From assembly GCA_029068505.1 (NCBI GenBank), contig JAIECN010000024.1, forward strand, positions 31,961 through 74,571: a DNA stretch of 42,611 nt, read 5' to 3'. Positions 1 to 9,500 of this stretch are shown here, one piece after another. The notes below the pieces were generated by a model that saw only the letters and a list, made by a program, of their open reading frames with translations, did no database searches and was not told the origin of the DNA. This DNA is from Alistipes sp. (GTDB lineage Bacteria > Bacteroidota > Bacteroidia > Bacteroidales > Rikenellaceae). Within the stretch, counting starts at the first letter, position 1. Each line of letters begins with the position of its first letter. The position numbers were made by a program, and so were the translations under genes.

Positions 1-60
1 AACACCTTTCCCCCACCCCCCGGGGGCGCGGCCTGGGGGGCGCCCCCCCCGGGCGGGGCG
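1..60. other. low-complexity C/G contig end
   Basis: The first ~60 bases are almost only C and G in homopolymer runs (runs of C and G up to 8 long), unlike the rest of the window. From about base 62 the sequence becomes normal rnr coding sequence in one frame. The frame stays open back to base 2, but the predicted residues are Pro/Gly/Arg-rich and do not look like RNase R. I infer poor-quality sequence at an assembly end rather than biology. Confidence 0.6.
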
Positions 61-2269
61 CCGCGAGACGCTGGAGATTCTCGGACGGCTCTACGACGAG
101 GGGATCGTCGAGGAGTGCGCCCGCGAGAAATACCGCCTCACGCGCATGCACCTGCCCCAGTACGAGGGTGTGGCCGAGATGACCTCCGGCGGCTCGGTCT
201 ATGTGCGGGTCGAGGGGTTGGAGAGCGACATTTTCGTCAATCCGCGCAACGCCGCAACGGCGCTCGACGGCGACCGCGTGGAGGCGGTGGTCGTGCACCG
301 CAGTTCGGACGGCAAGCTGGAGGGCGAGATCACGCGCATCGTCGAGCGGAGCCGCAGACCCTATGTCGGCGTGGCCGAGGTGGGGGCGCACCAGATTTTC
401 GTGCGGGTCGACTCGCGGCGCATGCCGATGGACATCTATCTGTCGAAGCGCACCTATCCCGAGGTGCACGACGGCGAGAAGGTCGTGGTGCGCATCGCCG
501 ATTGGCAGCCCGGCAGCAAAAGCCCCGTCGGCGAGCTGGTCGAGGTGCTGGGCATGGCCGGGCGCAACGACACCGAGATGCACGCCATCCTTTCGGAATA
601 CGAACTCCCTTACCGCTTCGAACCCGAGGTCGAGCAGGCCGCCCGGGCCATCGACGGACGCATCGCCGCCGAGGAGATCGCCGCGCGGCGCGACTTCCGG
701 CAGACGACGACCTTCACGGTCGATCCGGCCGATGCCAAGGATTTCGACGACGCCCTTTCGGTGCGCCGCATCCGCGACGGCGTGTGGGAGGTGGGCGTGC
801 ATATCGCCGACGTGACCCATTACGTGCATCCCCATTCGATCATCGACGAGGAGGCCGTCGTGCGCGGCACGTCGGTCTATCTGGTCGACCGCACCGTGCC
901 GATGCTGCCCGAGCGCTTGTCCAACGAGTTGTGTTCGCTGCGTCCCGATGAGGACAGCCTATGTTTTTCGGCGGTCTTCACGCTCAACGAGAACCTGGAG
1001 ATTCTCGACGAGTGGTTCGGCCGCACGGTGATCCATTCCGACCGCCGCTTTACCTACGCCGAGGCGCAGGAGATCATCGAGACGGGCCGCGGCGACTTCG
1101 CCGAGGAGGTCACGACGCTCAACCGGCTGGCGCAGGAGCTGCGGCGCCAGCGTTTCAAGAACGGCGCCATCGGTTTCGACCGCGAGGAGGTCAAGTTCCG
1201 GCTCGACGAGGAGGGGCGGCCCGTGGGGGTCTACTTCAAGGAGCAGACCGATTCGAACCGGATGATCGAGGAGTTCATGTTGCTGGCCAACCGCCGCGTG
1301 GCGGAGTTTTGCAGCAGCCGCATCGCCGAGAACGGCCGCAAGGTGCCGCGCACGATGGTCTATCGCGTCCACGACGCCCCCAGCGAGGAGAAGTTGGATC
1401 GTTTCCGGCAGTTCATCCTGCGCTTCGGGCTGGTGTTCAAGGCTTCGAAAGGCCGTGCCGTGGCCCGCGAGATGAACAAACTCTTTACCAAGGTAAAGGG
1501 CGCGAGCGAGGAGAACGCCGTGACGACGATGGCCGTGCGATCCATGGCCAAGGCGTTCTACACGACCGACAACATCGGCCACTACGGGTTGGCGTTTCCC
1601 TACTATACGCACTTCACGTCGCCCATCCGCCGCTATCCCGACATGATGGTGCACCGGCTTCTGGCCCGCTATCTGGCGGGCGGCAAGTCGGCCGACAAGC
1701 AGTCGGTCGAGGAGCTGTGCGCCCGGGCTTCGGAGCGCGAAGTGATCGCGGCCGAGGCCGAACGGGCTTCGATCAAGTACAAGATGGTGGAGTTCATGAA
1801 GGAGCGTATCGGCGAGGAGTTCGAGGGCCATATTTCGGGCTTGACCGAGTGGGGCGTCTATGTCGAGCTGGACGAGACGCACATCGAGGGCATGGCGTTC
1901 CTGCGCGACGTGGAGGGCGATTATTTCGATTTCGACGAGCAGCGCTACGAGGTCGTCGGCCGCATGACGGGGCGTCGCATGACGCTGGGCGATCCGGTGC
2001 GCATCCGCATCAAGCGGGCCGACCTGCAAAAGCGGCAGCTGGATTTCGAACTCCTGCTGGATGGCGTCGCGCGATCGGGGAGAGCCGCGAAATTGGGGGA
2101 GAGTCCGAAATCCGATTACCCCAAGGGTGCCGGCTCCGTCCGTGCGGGCAGTCGCAAATCGGATGGGCGCAAATCGGGCAGTCCCTCGCGCGGTAAGAGC
2201 GCCAAAGTATCCGCAGAACCTCGGGGGAACAAAAGAACCAAGGTCTCCCGGGCTTCCCGCAGACGATAA
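2..2269 (+). CDS. rnr: ribonuclease R (5' truncated)
   Basis: This is a 3'-to-5' processive exoribonuclease of the RNase II/RNB family, which degrades structured RNA in the cytoplasm. Coding similarity is clear from about base 62 (RETLEILGRLYDEGIV, the end of the N-terminal winged-helix domain), so the gene starts before the window and the ATG at 146 is internal. Cold-shock domains come first. The RNB catalytic motif DPADAKDFDDAL follows, at about residues 193-204 counted from the ATG at 146, with its metal-binding aspartates. A C-terminal S1 domain starts near FEGHISGLTEWGVYVEL. The last ~65 residues are a Lys/Arg/Ser-rich tail with internal repeats (RKSDGRKSG), typical of basic RNase R tails. 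The bases before ~60 are probably unreliable. Convergent with the DUF2723 gene. Confidence 0.93.
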   Translation, partial: TPFPHPPGARPGGRPPRAGRRETLEILGRLYDEGIVEECAREKYRLTRMHLPQYEGVAEMTSGGSVYVRVEGLESDIFVNPRNAATALDGDRVEAVVVHRSSDGKLEGEITRIVERSRRPYVGVAEVGAHQIFVRVDSRRMPMDIYLSKRTYPEVHDGEKVVVRIADWQPGSKSPVGELVEVLGMAGRNDTEMHAILSEYELPYRFEPEVEQAARAIDGRIAAEEIAARRDFRQTTTFTVDPADAKDFDDALSVRRIRDGVWEVGVHIADVTHYVHPHSIIDEEAVVRGTSVYLVDRTVPMLPERLSNELCSLRPDEDSLCFSAVFTLNENLEILDEWFGRTVIHSDRRFTYAEAQEIIETGRGDFAEEVTTLNRLAQELRRQRFKNGAIGFDREEVKFRLDEEGRPVGVYFKEQTDSNRMIEEFMLLANRRVAEFCSSRIAENGRKVPRTMVYRVHDAPSEEKLDRFRQFILRFGLVFKASKGRAVAREMNKLFTKVKGASEENAVTTMAVRSMAKAFYTTDNIGHYGLAFPYYTHFTSPIRRYPDMMVHRLLARYLAGGKSADKQSVEELCARASEREVIAAEAERASIKYKMVEFMKERIGEEFEGHISGLTEWGVYVELDETHIEGMAFLRDVEGDYFDFDEQRYEVVGRMTGRRMTLGDPVRIRIKRADLQKRQLDFELLLDGVARSGRAAKLGESPKSDYPKGAGSVRAGSRKSDGRKSGSPSRGKSAKVSAEPRGNKRTKVSRASRRR

Positions 2270-2390
2270 ATAGGAGATTCGGATGCGATGATGAAAGGGG
2301 GCGGTCGTGTGCCCTGCTGGCGTTTTTCCGGGTCGCAGGCCGCAGAGGGGCATTTTACCCTCCTCATAATCGTTCGGCCCATAATTAATT

Positions 2391-2428
2391 ATTCGCCCCT
2401 GCTGCAAATGCTTGCAGCAGGGGCGAAT
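2391..2428. terminator. bidirectional terminator, 17-bp perfect stem
   Basis: ATTCGCCCCTGCTGCAA and its exact reverse complement flank a 4-nt ATGC loop between the convergent rnr and DUF2723 genes. On the minus strand the stem is followed by an A/T-rich stretch (TAATTAATTAT). On the plus strand there is a weaker CGTTGTTTT tail. It probably serves both genes. Confidence 0.8.
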
Positions 2429-2477
2429 CGTTGTTTTCAGGGCGCTGGCCTGCGCCCTTTTCCGCCATGGTCCGATC

Positions 2478-5400
2478 TTATCCGATTCGGGCGCTGTCGT
2501 CTGCGTGCGGTTTGTCGCCCGCGTCGATCAGGTTCTCCTCCGCCACGCCCAGGCTGCGGTAGTAGGCGTTCAGTTCGGCCAGCACGTCGCGGCGTTGGGC
2601 ATAGGAGGCCAGATAGTAGAGGTCGCCCAGTTCGTCGAGCTTGTCGTCGATGATGTCCGATACCATGTCGCCTTGAATGCCCTCGAAGCGCAGGTAGTAT
2701 TCGATGTACTCGATCAGCGTGTGCGCATATTCCAGCAGCAGGGCGTCGCCCTTCTCGAAAGCTCCTTGCGCACCCAGCGCTCCGGCAGCATAGTAAGCCT
2801 CAAGGAACGGGTAGGTGTTGGCGTCGGTGAACCGGATCTGCGACGTCGGCAGGCGTTCGAGTCCCAGGTCGAGCAGTTCGACGGCTTCGTCGGCCCGGTT
2901 CTGCCGCAGCAGTTCCTTGGCTACGCGGGCGAACGAGTCGCGGGTGTGCGCAGCGGCAAGGTTGTATTGCAGGAAGTAGTCGACGTAGACCTTCGGATCG
3001 GCCAGGTTGCCGTAGCGGAACGTCTCCTTGAGCAGCGGCACCGCACGGTCGGGATCGATGCGTCCGATCTCCCAGGCGCTCTGCATGGGGGTAAGGATCG
3101 GCACGAAGCGGTAGGCGTAGCCGTCGAATTGGAGGTAGTCGAGCAGCCCGAAGTCTTGGAGGATGTAGACCTGCGTCATGTAGATCGGGCGCTTCCAGTC
3201 GAAGTTGGCCAGCATGTCCAGAATCATCAGCTGGCTCTTGTCCAGGGCGTTCTTGCGCAGGTTGATGTATACGGTGTCGACCATCAGATCGCGGTCTTTC
3301 TCGGCCACGATGCCCGAGGCGATGGCGTTCTCCTTGTCGACAGGCAGCGCGATGCGCTTGGTGGGGATGTAGTCGGTCTGGGTGCCGTCTTCGAGGGTCA
3401 GTTTCGTGCGGGGGTCGTCGCTGCGCACGAAGTCGATCACTTGGCCGATCTCCACCGCACGGTCGATGCGGTTGTTTACCGGTATCCAGTCGTTGGTGTA
3501 GGTATACTTGCGCTTGGGCAGCGAGAAAGGCACGCCCGCGGCGTCGTTGGCCTTGGTCTTCATTTCGTCGATGTACCATTCGCCGCCCAGATAGGAGGTG
3601 TTCATGATCCGCACGTCGGGACGTACGCCGTAGACCTCCTGGTTGTTCCACAGCGGGAAGGTGTCGTTGTCGCCGTAGTTCAGGATGATCGAGTTCGGCA
3701 GCGTCGACATGAGGTAGTTCCAACCGATGTCGCGGGCCATGTAGCGGCCCGAGCGGTCGTGGTCGTCCCAGTTTTCCGCTGCCAGAATCGTCGGTACGCC
3801 CAGGCAGATCACGGTGGCCGCCGCGGCTACCGCCCTGTTGTCGCGTCGGGCGATCCGGGCGATCAGGTCGCGCAGCGCCAGCACGCCCAGTCCGATCCAG
3901 ATGCAGAACGCATAGAACGAGCCGGCGTATACGTAGTCGCGTTCGCGCGGCTCGGAGGGCGACGAGTTGAAGTAGACCACCAGCGCGATGCCCGTCATGA
4001 TGAAAAGCCACATGACGATCGAGAAGTTGCGCTGGTCGCGGTTGAGTTGGTAGAGCAGCCCTACGAGTCCCAGCAGGAAGGGGAGGAAATAGTAGGTGTT
4101 GCGGCCGCGGTTTTCGGCTATTTCGCGCGGCAGCCCGTCCTGCGGGCCTACGAATTTCTCGTCGATCCACCGGATGCCCGAGAGCCAGTTGCCGTCGGTG
4201 AGGGTCGTCGAGGTGGGCTGGATGTCGCTCTGGCGCCCGACGAAGTTCCACAGGAAGTAGCGCCAGTACATGTAGGAGAGCTGGTAGTTGAAGAAGTAGT
4301 TCAGGTTCTCCAGGAACGTGGGTTCCACCACGGTGCGCATTTCGTAGCCGTCGTCGTAGGCACGGCGTCGTCCGAAGTCGAGCACTTCGCCGCGTACGGG
4401 GCGTCCCTGCTCGTCGCGCAGGATTTCGCCCTTCTCGTCGCGCAGGGTCTCGATCTTGGTGCGGTAGGCGGCCCATTGCTTGTATTCCTTTTCGCCCTTG
4501 CGGTAGTCCCACATGCGGGGGAAGAGGTGCATGAATTCCGGTGCGTGGGTATAGCCCGTGATGACGCTGGCCGGCTTGTACTTGCCGTCTTCGTCAAGAT
4601 AGTAGAAGTGCTTCTCCTTGTAGTTTTGCGGCGGTGCCGAGTAGTAGGCGCCGTAGAGCAGCGGGCGGTCGCCGTACTGGTCGCGGTTGAGCACCGAGAG
4701 CAGCGCGTGGGGGTTGTCGGGTTTGTTGGAGTTCATCGGCGGATTGGCCGCGGCACGTATCGTCACCGAGGCGTAGGACGAGAATCCCACCAGGATCATG
4801 GTCGTCGAGAGCAGGATGATGTTCCACACCGCCTTGCCGCGCTTGTGGGTCTGCCACGAGGCCCAGCCCAGCCCGGCGATGAGGGCCAGTGCGAAGAGCG
4901 CCATGCCCGAGTTGACCGGCAGCCCCAGCGTGTTGACGAAGAAAAGGTCGGACATCGCGCCTACGTAGACCGTGTAGGGGATGATGATGCCGTTGATGAC
5001 CAGCAGGATGGCACCGGCGATCAGCGTCGCATAGACCAGGCCGCGCCACGTGACGGTCTGCGTGGTGCGGAAGTAGTAGATGAAGACCAGTGCCGGAATG
5101 GTCAGCAGGTTGAGGATGTGCACGCCGATCGAGAGTCCCATCAGGTAGGCGATCAGCACGATCCAGCGCGAGGCATGGGGTTGGTCGGCCTGTTCCTCCC
5201 ACTTGAGCATGAGCCACACCACCAGGGCCGTGAACATCGACGAGAGGGCGTAGACCTCGCCCTCGATGGCCGAGAACCAAAAGGTGTCGGTAAAGGTGTA
5301 GGCCAGCGCCCCGACGGCTCCGGCGCCCAGCACGGCCCACACGTCGGCCGTCGTCAGTTCATGGCCGTTGCGCGTGACCAAGCGGCGGGCCAGGTGGGTA

Positions 5401-5693
5401 ATCGTCCAGAAAAGGAACAGGATGCAGAATGCGCTGGCCAGGGAGTTCATGGCATTGACGGCCATGCCGACATACTCCGGATTGCCGAAGGCGAAGAGCG
5501 TAGCCAGGCGTGCCAGCATCATGAAGAGCGGTGCTCCGGGCGGGTGCCCCACTTCGAGTTTGTAGCTCGTGGCGATGAACTCCGAGCAGTCCCAGAGGCT
5601 CGACACGGGTTCCATCGTCAGCAGATAGACCGTCGCCGCCACGGCGAATACGGCCCAGCCGACGATGTTGTTCCAGCGTTTGAAAAAAGTCAT
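2478..5693 (-). CDS. DUF2723 family large membrane protein (GT117/GT-C-like)
   Basis: This 1071-residue protein belongs to the DUF2723 family (glycosyltransferase family 117, related to protein O-mannosyltransferase-like GT-C proteins), which is widespread in Bacteroidota. The N-terminus gives TM1 (about 10-27). The family hallmark SLWDCSEFI (D35, E38) follows in the first external loop, where GT-C enzymes carry acidic catalytic residues. Many further hydrophobic helices run to about residue 340, with another membrane block near 555-650 (LPFLLGLVGLLYQL, SFYAFCIWIGLGVLAL). A soluble C-terminal region contains YGDNDTFPLW, and alpha-helical repeat-like segments lie near the end. The likely role is transfer of sugar from a lipid carrier at the inner membrane, possibly in protein O-glycosylation. 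That role is family-level inference; substrate is unknown. Confidence 0.85.
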   Translation of the reverse strand: MTFFKRWNNIVGWAVFAVAATVYLLTMEPVSSLWDCSEFIATSYKLEVGHPPGAPLFMMLARLATLFAFGNPEYVGMAVNAMNSLASAFCILFLFWTITHLARRLVTRNGHELTTADVWAVLGAGAVGALAYTFTDTFWFSAIEGEVYALSSMFTALVVWLMLKWEEQADQPHASRWIVLIAYLMGLSIGVHILNLLTIPALVFIYYFRTTQTVTWRGLVYATLIAGAILLVINGIIIPYTVYVGAMSDLFFVNTLGLPVNSGMALFALALIAGLGWASWQTHKRGKAVWNIILLSTTMILVGFSSYASVTIRAAANPPMNSNKPDNPHALLSVLNRDQYGDRPLLYGAYYSAPPQNYKEKHFYYLDEDGKYKPASVITGYTHAPEFMHLFPRMWDYRKGEKEYKQWAAYRTKIETLRDEKGEILRDEQGRPVRGEVLDFGRRRAYDDGYEMRTVVEPTFLENLNYFFNYQLSYMYWRYFLWNFVGRQSDIQPTSTTLTDGNWLSGIRWIDEKFVGPQDGLPREIAENRGRNTYYFLPFLLGLVGLLYQLNRDQRNFSIVMWLFIMTGIALVVYFNSSPSEPRERDYVYAGSFYAFCIWIGLGVLALRDLIARIARRDNRAVAAAATVICLGVPTILAAENWDDHDRSGRYMARDIGWNYLMSTLPNSIILNYGDNDTFPLWNNQEVYGVRPDVRIMNTSYLGGEWYIDEMKTKANDAAGVPFSLPKRKYTYTNDWIPVNNRIDRAVEIGQVIDFVRSDDPRTKLTLEDGTQTDYIPTKRIALPVDKENAIASGIVAEKDRDLMVDTVYINLRKNALDKSQLMILDMLANFDWKRPIYMTQVYILQDFGLLDYLQFDGYAYRFVPILTPMQSAWEIGRIDPDRAVPLLKETFRYGNLADPKVYVDYFLQYNLAAAHTRDSFARVAKELLRQNRADEAVELLDLGLERLPTSQIRFTDANTYPFLEAYYAAGALGAQGAFEKGDALLLEYAHTLIEYIEYYLRFEGIQGDMVSDIIDDKLDELGDLYYLASYAQRRDVLAELNAYYRSLGVAEENLIDAGDKPHADDSARIG

Positions 5694-5795
5694 ACCTATT
5701 TATTAATCTGTTTCGTACCGATTGCCGCCGCCGATTCCTCCCGGTACTGCGTCGTGCGGCGAGCGTGCGGGGGTGGTTATCGGGATTCCGATTTG

Positions 5796-5803
5796 CAAAA
5801 GTA
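5796..5803 (-). promoter_or_regulatory. putative -7 box for DUF2723 gene
   Basis: The minus strand reads TACTTTTG, matching the Bacteroidota -7 consensus TAnnTTTG, about 100 bp upstream of the DUF2723 start. The -33 element is only weakly seen. Confidence 0.45.
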
Positions 5804-5921
5804 ATCATTTAACGTTGAATTGCAAGGGTTATTGCGTGCTGGGTTGCGTCTTGCATCCGATCTGTTCGGATCGAACAAAGAAAAGATTCGGTTTTTTTAT
5901 CCCGGTTATTACAATAATTGC

Positions 5922-5929
5922 TAATTTTG
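5922..5929 (+). promoter_or_regulatory. putative -7 box for cysS
   Basis: TAATTTTG matches TAnnTTTG and lies 16 bp before the cysS ATG, with a T-rich stretch upstream in the -33 area. The implied leader is very short (about 10 nt). Confidence 0.55.
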
Positions 5930-5945
5930 TGAAAAATTTTCGGTT

Positions 5946-7421
5946 ATGGAATCCAAACTCACGCTTTATAATACGCTTTCCCGGCGCAAGGAGGAGTTCG
6001 AACCCCTGGTGCCCGGACGCGCAGGCATCTACGTGTGCGGCCCCACGGTCTACGGCGATCCCCACCTGGGCCATGCGCGCCCGGCCGTGACGTTCGACTT
6101 GTTGTTCCGCTACCTCAAGGCCGCAGGTTACAAGGTGCGTTACGTGCGCAACATCACCGATGTCGGCCACCTGGAGCACGACGCCGACGAGGGCGAGGAC
6201 AAGATCGCCAAGAAGGCGCGGCTCGAGGAGCTGGAGCCTATGGAGGTGGCGCATTACTATACCGAGCGTTACCACCGCGCCATGGAGGCGCTCAACGTCG
6301 AAAGCCCCTCCATCGAACCCCGGGCTTCGGGGCACATCATCGAGCAGATCGCTTTCGTGCAGCGCATTCTCGACGAGGGTTTCGCCTACGTTTCGAACGG
6401 GTCGGTCTATTTCGACGTCGAGAAATACAATGCCAAGCATAACTACGGCCGCCTTTCGGGCCGCAACCTCGACGACATCGTGGCCAACACGCGCGAGTTG
6501 GACGGTCAGAGCGACAAGCGCCATTCCTACGACTTCGCCTTGTGGAAAAAGGCGTCGCCCGAGCATATCATGCGCTGGCCCTCGCCCTGGAGCGACGGAT
6601 TCCCCGGCTGGCACATGGAGTGTTCGGCCATGTCCACCCGCTACTTGGGCGAGCGTTTCGACATCCACGGCGGCGGCATGGACTTGATGTTCCCCCACCA
6701 CGAGTGCGAGATCGCCCAGTCGACCGCGGCCCTCGGCCACGATTCGGCACGTTATTGGGTGCACAACAACATGATCACGATCAACGGCCAGAAGATGGGC
6801 AAGTCGTTGGGCAACTTCATCACTTTGGAGGAGTTGTTCACCGGCAGCCACAAGTTGCTGGCGCAGGCCTATTCGCCCATGACGATCCGTTTCTTCGTCT
6901 TGCAGGCCCACTACCGTTCGACGCTCGACTTTTCGAACGAGGCGTTGCAGGCCGCCGAAAAGGGTCTCGACCGCCTGATGAAGGGCATCGAGGCGCTCGG
7001 CAAGATCAAGCCCGCCGACTCCTCGACGGTCGATCCGGCGGAGTTGGAGCAGCGCTGCCGTGCGGCGATGGACGACGATTTGAATTCGCCGATGGTCATC
7101 TCGGCCCTTTTCGACTGGGTACGCATCATCAACCAGCTCGTCGACGGAGCGCAGCGCATCACGGCGGCCGATCTGGAGATGCTGGGGGCCACCGTGCGCC
7201 GCTATGCGTTCGACATCCTGGGCCTGAAAGACGAGAAGGCGGCCGGCGCGGCTTCGGGGCGCGATTATGTGACCCCGCTGGTCGAAATGTTGCTCGCCGA
7301 GCGTTTGCAGGCCCGCGCCGCCAAGGACTGGGCCGCTTCCGACCGCATCCGCGACGGACTGGCTGCCGCCGGCATCCGCGTCAAGGATCGCAAGGACGGC
7401 AGCGACTGGGAGTTGGAATAG
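5946..7421 (+). CDS. cysS: cysteinyl-tRNA synthetase
   Basis: Class I aminoacyl-tRNA synthetase that charges tRNA-Cys in the cytoplasm. The 491-residue length is normal. C31 in [15 protein letters not shown] begins the zinc site. The HIGH-type signature is HLGH at residues 40-43. WHMECSAMS and HHECEIAQS supply the remaining zinc ligands. The KMSKS loop reads KMGKS (residues 283-287), with Gly in the third position. The C-terminal part is the DALR-like helical domain. The start is the first ATG after a promoter-like box. The gene is followed by a MATE exporter 38 bp downstream, probably a loose operon. Confidence 0.96.
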   Translation: MESKLTLYNTLSRRKEEFEPLVPGRAGIYVCGPTVYGDPHLGHARPAVTFDLLFRYLKAAGYKVRYVRNITDVGHLEHDADEGEDKIAKKARLEELEPMEVAHYYTERYHRAMEALNVESPSIEPRASGHIIEQIAFVQRILDEGFAYVSNGSVYFDVEKYNAKHNYGRLSGRNLDDIVANTRELDGQSDKRHSYDFALWKKASPEHIMRWPSPWSDGFPGWHMECSAMSTRYLGERFDIHGGGMDLMFPHHECEIAQSTAALGHDSARYWVHNNMITINGQKMGKSLGNFITLEELFTGSHKLLAQAYSPMTIRFFVLQAHYRSTLDFSNEALQAAEKGLDRLMKGIEALGKIKPADSSTVDPAELEQRCRAAMDDDLNSPMVISALFDWVRIINQLVDGAQRITAADLEMLGATVRRYAFDILGLKDEKAAGAASGRDYVTPLVEMLLAERLQARAAKDWAASDRIRDGLAAAGIRVKDRKDGSDWELE

Positions 7422-7459
7422 CCGTTTTTTAGTTTTTCGGGTCTTAATTTTCGAACAAG

Positions 7460-8869
7460 GTGTCTGAATTCAAGTCGGCAGCTGCGGAATTGGGAACGGA
7501 GCGTATCCGCAAGTTGTTGGTGCAGTATGCTGTGCCGGCCATCATCGCCATGACCGCGTCGTCGCTCTACAACATGGTCGACAGCATCTTCATCGGTCAT
7601 GGTGTGGGGCCGCTGGCCATTTCGGGTCTGGCGTTGACCTTCCCTCTGATGAACCTCGCCGCCGCTTTCGGTTCGCTCGTCGGCGTCGGTGCCGCGACGC
7701 TCGTTTCGATGCGTCTGGGGCAGCGCGACTACGGTACGGCCAAGGCTGTGTTGGGCAACGTCGTGGTGCTCAACACCATCATAGGCGTAGGTTTCGGGTT
7801 GCTGGCTTTGGCGTTTCTCGATCCGATTCTCTATTTCTTCGGCGCCAGCGATGCCACGATCGGTTATGCCCGCGAGTATATGGTCATCATCCTCGCCGGC
7901 AACGTCGTCACGCACATGTATCTGGGGCTGAACGCCGTATTGCGTGCCGCCGGCCATCCCCGCAAGTCGATGTACGCCACCATCAACACCGTGGCCATCA
8001 ATACGCTGCTCGATCCGTTGTTCATCTTCGGCTTCGGCTGGGGCATCCGCGGCGCCGCGATCGCCACCATCCTCGCGCAGGTCGTGTCGCTCCTCTGGCA
8101 GTTCCGGATCCTCTCCGACAAGAGCGAGCTGCTGCATTTCAGCCGCGGCATCTACCGGCTGCGCAGCCGCATCGTGCGCGATATCCTGGCCATCGGCATG
8201 TCGCCGTTCTTGATGAACTTGGCGGCCTGCTTCATCGTCATCCTCATCAACAAGGGGTTGAAGCAGTACGGCGGCGACCTGATGATCGGCGCCTACGGCA
8301 TCGTCAACCGCTTGGGTTTCTTCTTCGTGATGATCGTCATGGGCGTCAACCAGGGCATGCAGCCGATCGCCGGCTACAACTTCGGCGCCCGGCAGTACGA
8401 GCGCGTCTTGCGCGTGCTGCGGCTCACGATCATGGGCGCCACGGCCGTTACGACCCTCGGTTTCTTGATCGGCGAGTTGGCTCCGCGGCTGGCCGTGTCG
8501 CTCTTTACCAAGGATGAGGAGCTCATCGGGTTGGCTGCCACGGGCATGCGCATCGCTTTCCTTTTCTTCCCGATCATCGGATTCCAGATGGTCGCCACCA
8601 ACTTCTTCCAGAGCATCGGCATGGCCGGCAAGGCGATTTTTCTGTCGTTGTCGCGGCAGTTGTTGTTCCTCTTGCCCGGGTTGTTGCTCCTGCCGTCGCT
8701 TTTCGAGCGGTTCACCGAGTGGAACGGCGGCTGGGGCGTGTGGTGCGCCATGCCGATGTCCGATGTTTTGGCGGCCTTGGTCTCGTTCTTCATGCTGACG
8801 GCCCAGTTGCGCAAGTTCCGCACGATGATGTCCACGCAAACTCTCAACGACTCGTTCGATGGAAAATAG
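7460..8869 (+). CDS. MATE family multidrug/Na+ (H+) antiporter
   Basis: A 469-residue inner-membrane exporter of the MATE family, which expels cationic drugs or metabolites using Na+ or H+ gradients. Twelve hydrophobic segments can be followed in two related halves, beginning with RIRKLLVQYAVPAIIAMTASSLYNMVDSIFIG, the family N-terminal signature. The second half begins near DILAIGMSPFLMNLAACFIVILINKGL. The start is GTG at 7460; no earlier ATG fits. The end overlaps the next gene by 11 nt, so translation of the kinase-like protein is probably coupled. Substrate cannot be told from sequence. Confidence 0.9.
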   Translation: MSEFKSAAAELGTERIRKLLVQYAVPAIIAMTASSLYNMVDSIFIGHGVGPLAISGLALTFPLMNLAAAFGSLVGVGAATLVSMRLGQRDYGTAKAVLGNVVVLNTIIGVGFGLLALAFLDPILYFFGASDATIGYAREYMVIILAGNVVTHMYLGLNAVLRAAGHPRKSMYATINTVAINTLLDPLFIFGFGWGIRGAAIATILAQVVSLLWQFRILSDKSELLHFSRGIYRLRSRIVRDILAIGMSPFLMNLAACFIVILINKGLKQYGGDLMIGAYGIVNRLGFFFVMIVMGVNQGMQPIAGYNFGARQYERVLRVLRLTIMGATAVTTLGFLIGELAPRLAVSLFTKDEELIGLAATGMRIAFLFFPIIGFQMVATNFFQSIGMAGKAIFLSLSRQLLFLLPGLLLLPSLFERFTEWNGGWGVWCAMPMSDVLAALVSFFMLTAQLRKFRTMMSTQTLNDSFDGK

Positions 8870-9500
8870 ATTCGTTATCAACATAGGCCGCCAGTTGGGC
8901 AGCGGCGGACGGGAGGTCGGCGAAGTGCTGGCCCGGCGCCTGGGCATCGAGTTGTACGACCGGAGACTCATCAACATGGCAGCCCAGCAGAGCGGTTTGT
9001 GCCCCGAGGTCTTCGAGCGGGCCGACGAGAAGGAGTCGCACAACCGTTTGGCGACTCTCTTGAGTTACCTTCGCGCGCCTTTCGCCGGCGAGGGCGGCGC
9101 TACGACCGATGTCTTGTCGGGCGATGCGCTCTTCAAGATTCAGAGCGACGTCATCCGTGAGGTCGCGGCCCGCGAGTCGGCTTTGTTCGTGGGGCGCTGC
9201 GCCGACTACATCCTGCGGGAGCATCCCCGCATGGTCAGCGTCTTCATCACGGCCGACGATCCGGATCGCATCCGGCGCATCTGCGCCCGTACGGGGTGTT
9301 CGGAGTCCGAAGCGCGGCAGATCATGGCGCGCGGCGACGCCCGGCGCGCCGATTACTATAATTACTTCAGTTTGCGGACTTGGGGCGCTGCGGCGTCCTA
9401 CGATCTGTGCGTGAGCACTTCGGCGTTGGGCATCGAGTCTACGGCCGAGTTGGTGCTCCGCTTCGCCGCCCGCAAACTCGATTTGAAAGTGGATTTATGA
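8859..9500 (+). CDS. cytidylate kinase-like family protein
   Basis: A 213-residue P-loop protein of the cytidylate-kinase-like family (Cytidylate_kin_2), distinct from canonical Cmk. The N-terminus INIGRQLGSGGREVGEVLARRLGIELYDRRLI holds a glycine-rich phosphate-binding loop followed by the conserved YDRRLI segment. LFVGRCADYIL and an Arg-rich lid-like segment (DDPDRIRRICAR) fit a nucleotide/small-molecule kinase fold. The true substrate of this family is not established. It starts inside the MATE stop region and its TGA overlaps the prfB ATG (ATGA), forming a translationally coupled three-gene run. Confidence 0.82.
   Translation: MENRFVINIGRQLGSGGREVGEVLARRLGIELYDRRLINMAAQQSGLCPEVFERADEKESHNRLATLLSYLRAPFAGEGGATTDVLSGDALFKIQSDVIREVAARESALFVGRCADYILREHPRMVSVFITADDPDRIRRICARTGCSESEARQIMARGDARRADYYNYFSLRTWGAAASYDLCVSTSALGIESTAELVLRFAARKLDLKVDL

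Noticed and set aside
2412-5804. 1130-aa plus-strand ORF opposite the DUF2723 gene
   Set aside because: It is the antisense shadow of a well-supported membrane protein; the residues are Val/Gln/His/Arg-rich repeats typical of reverse translation of GC-rich coding DNA.
9380-9496. 39-residue N-terminal extension of RF2
   Set aside because: It lies inside the kinase-like gene in another frame; RF2 homologues start near the ATGA overlap.
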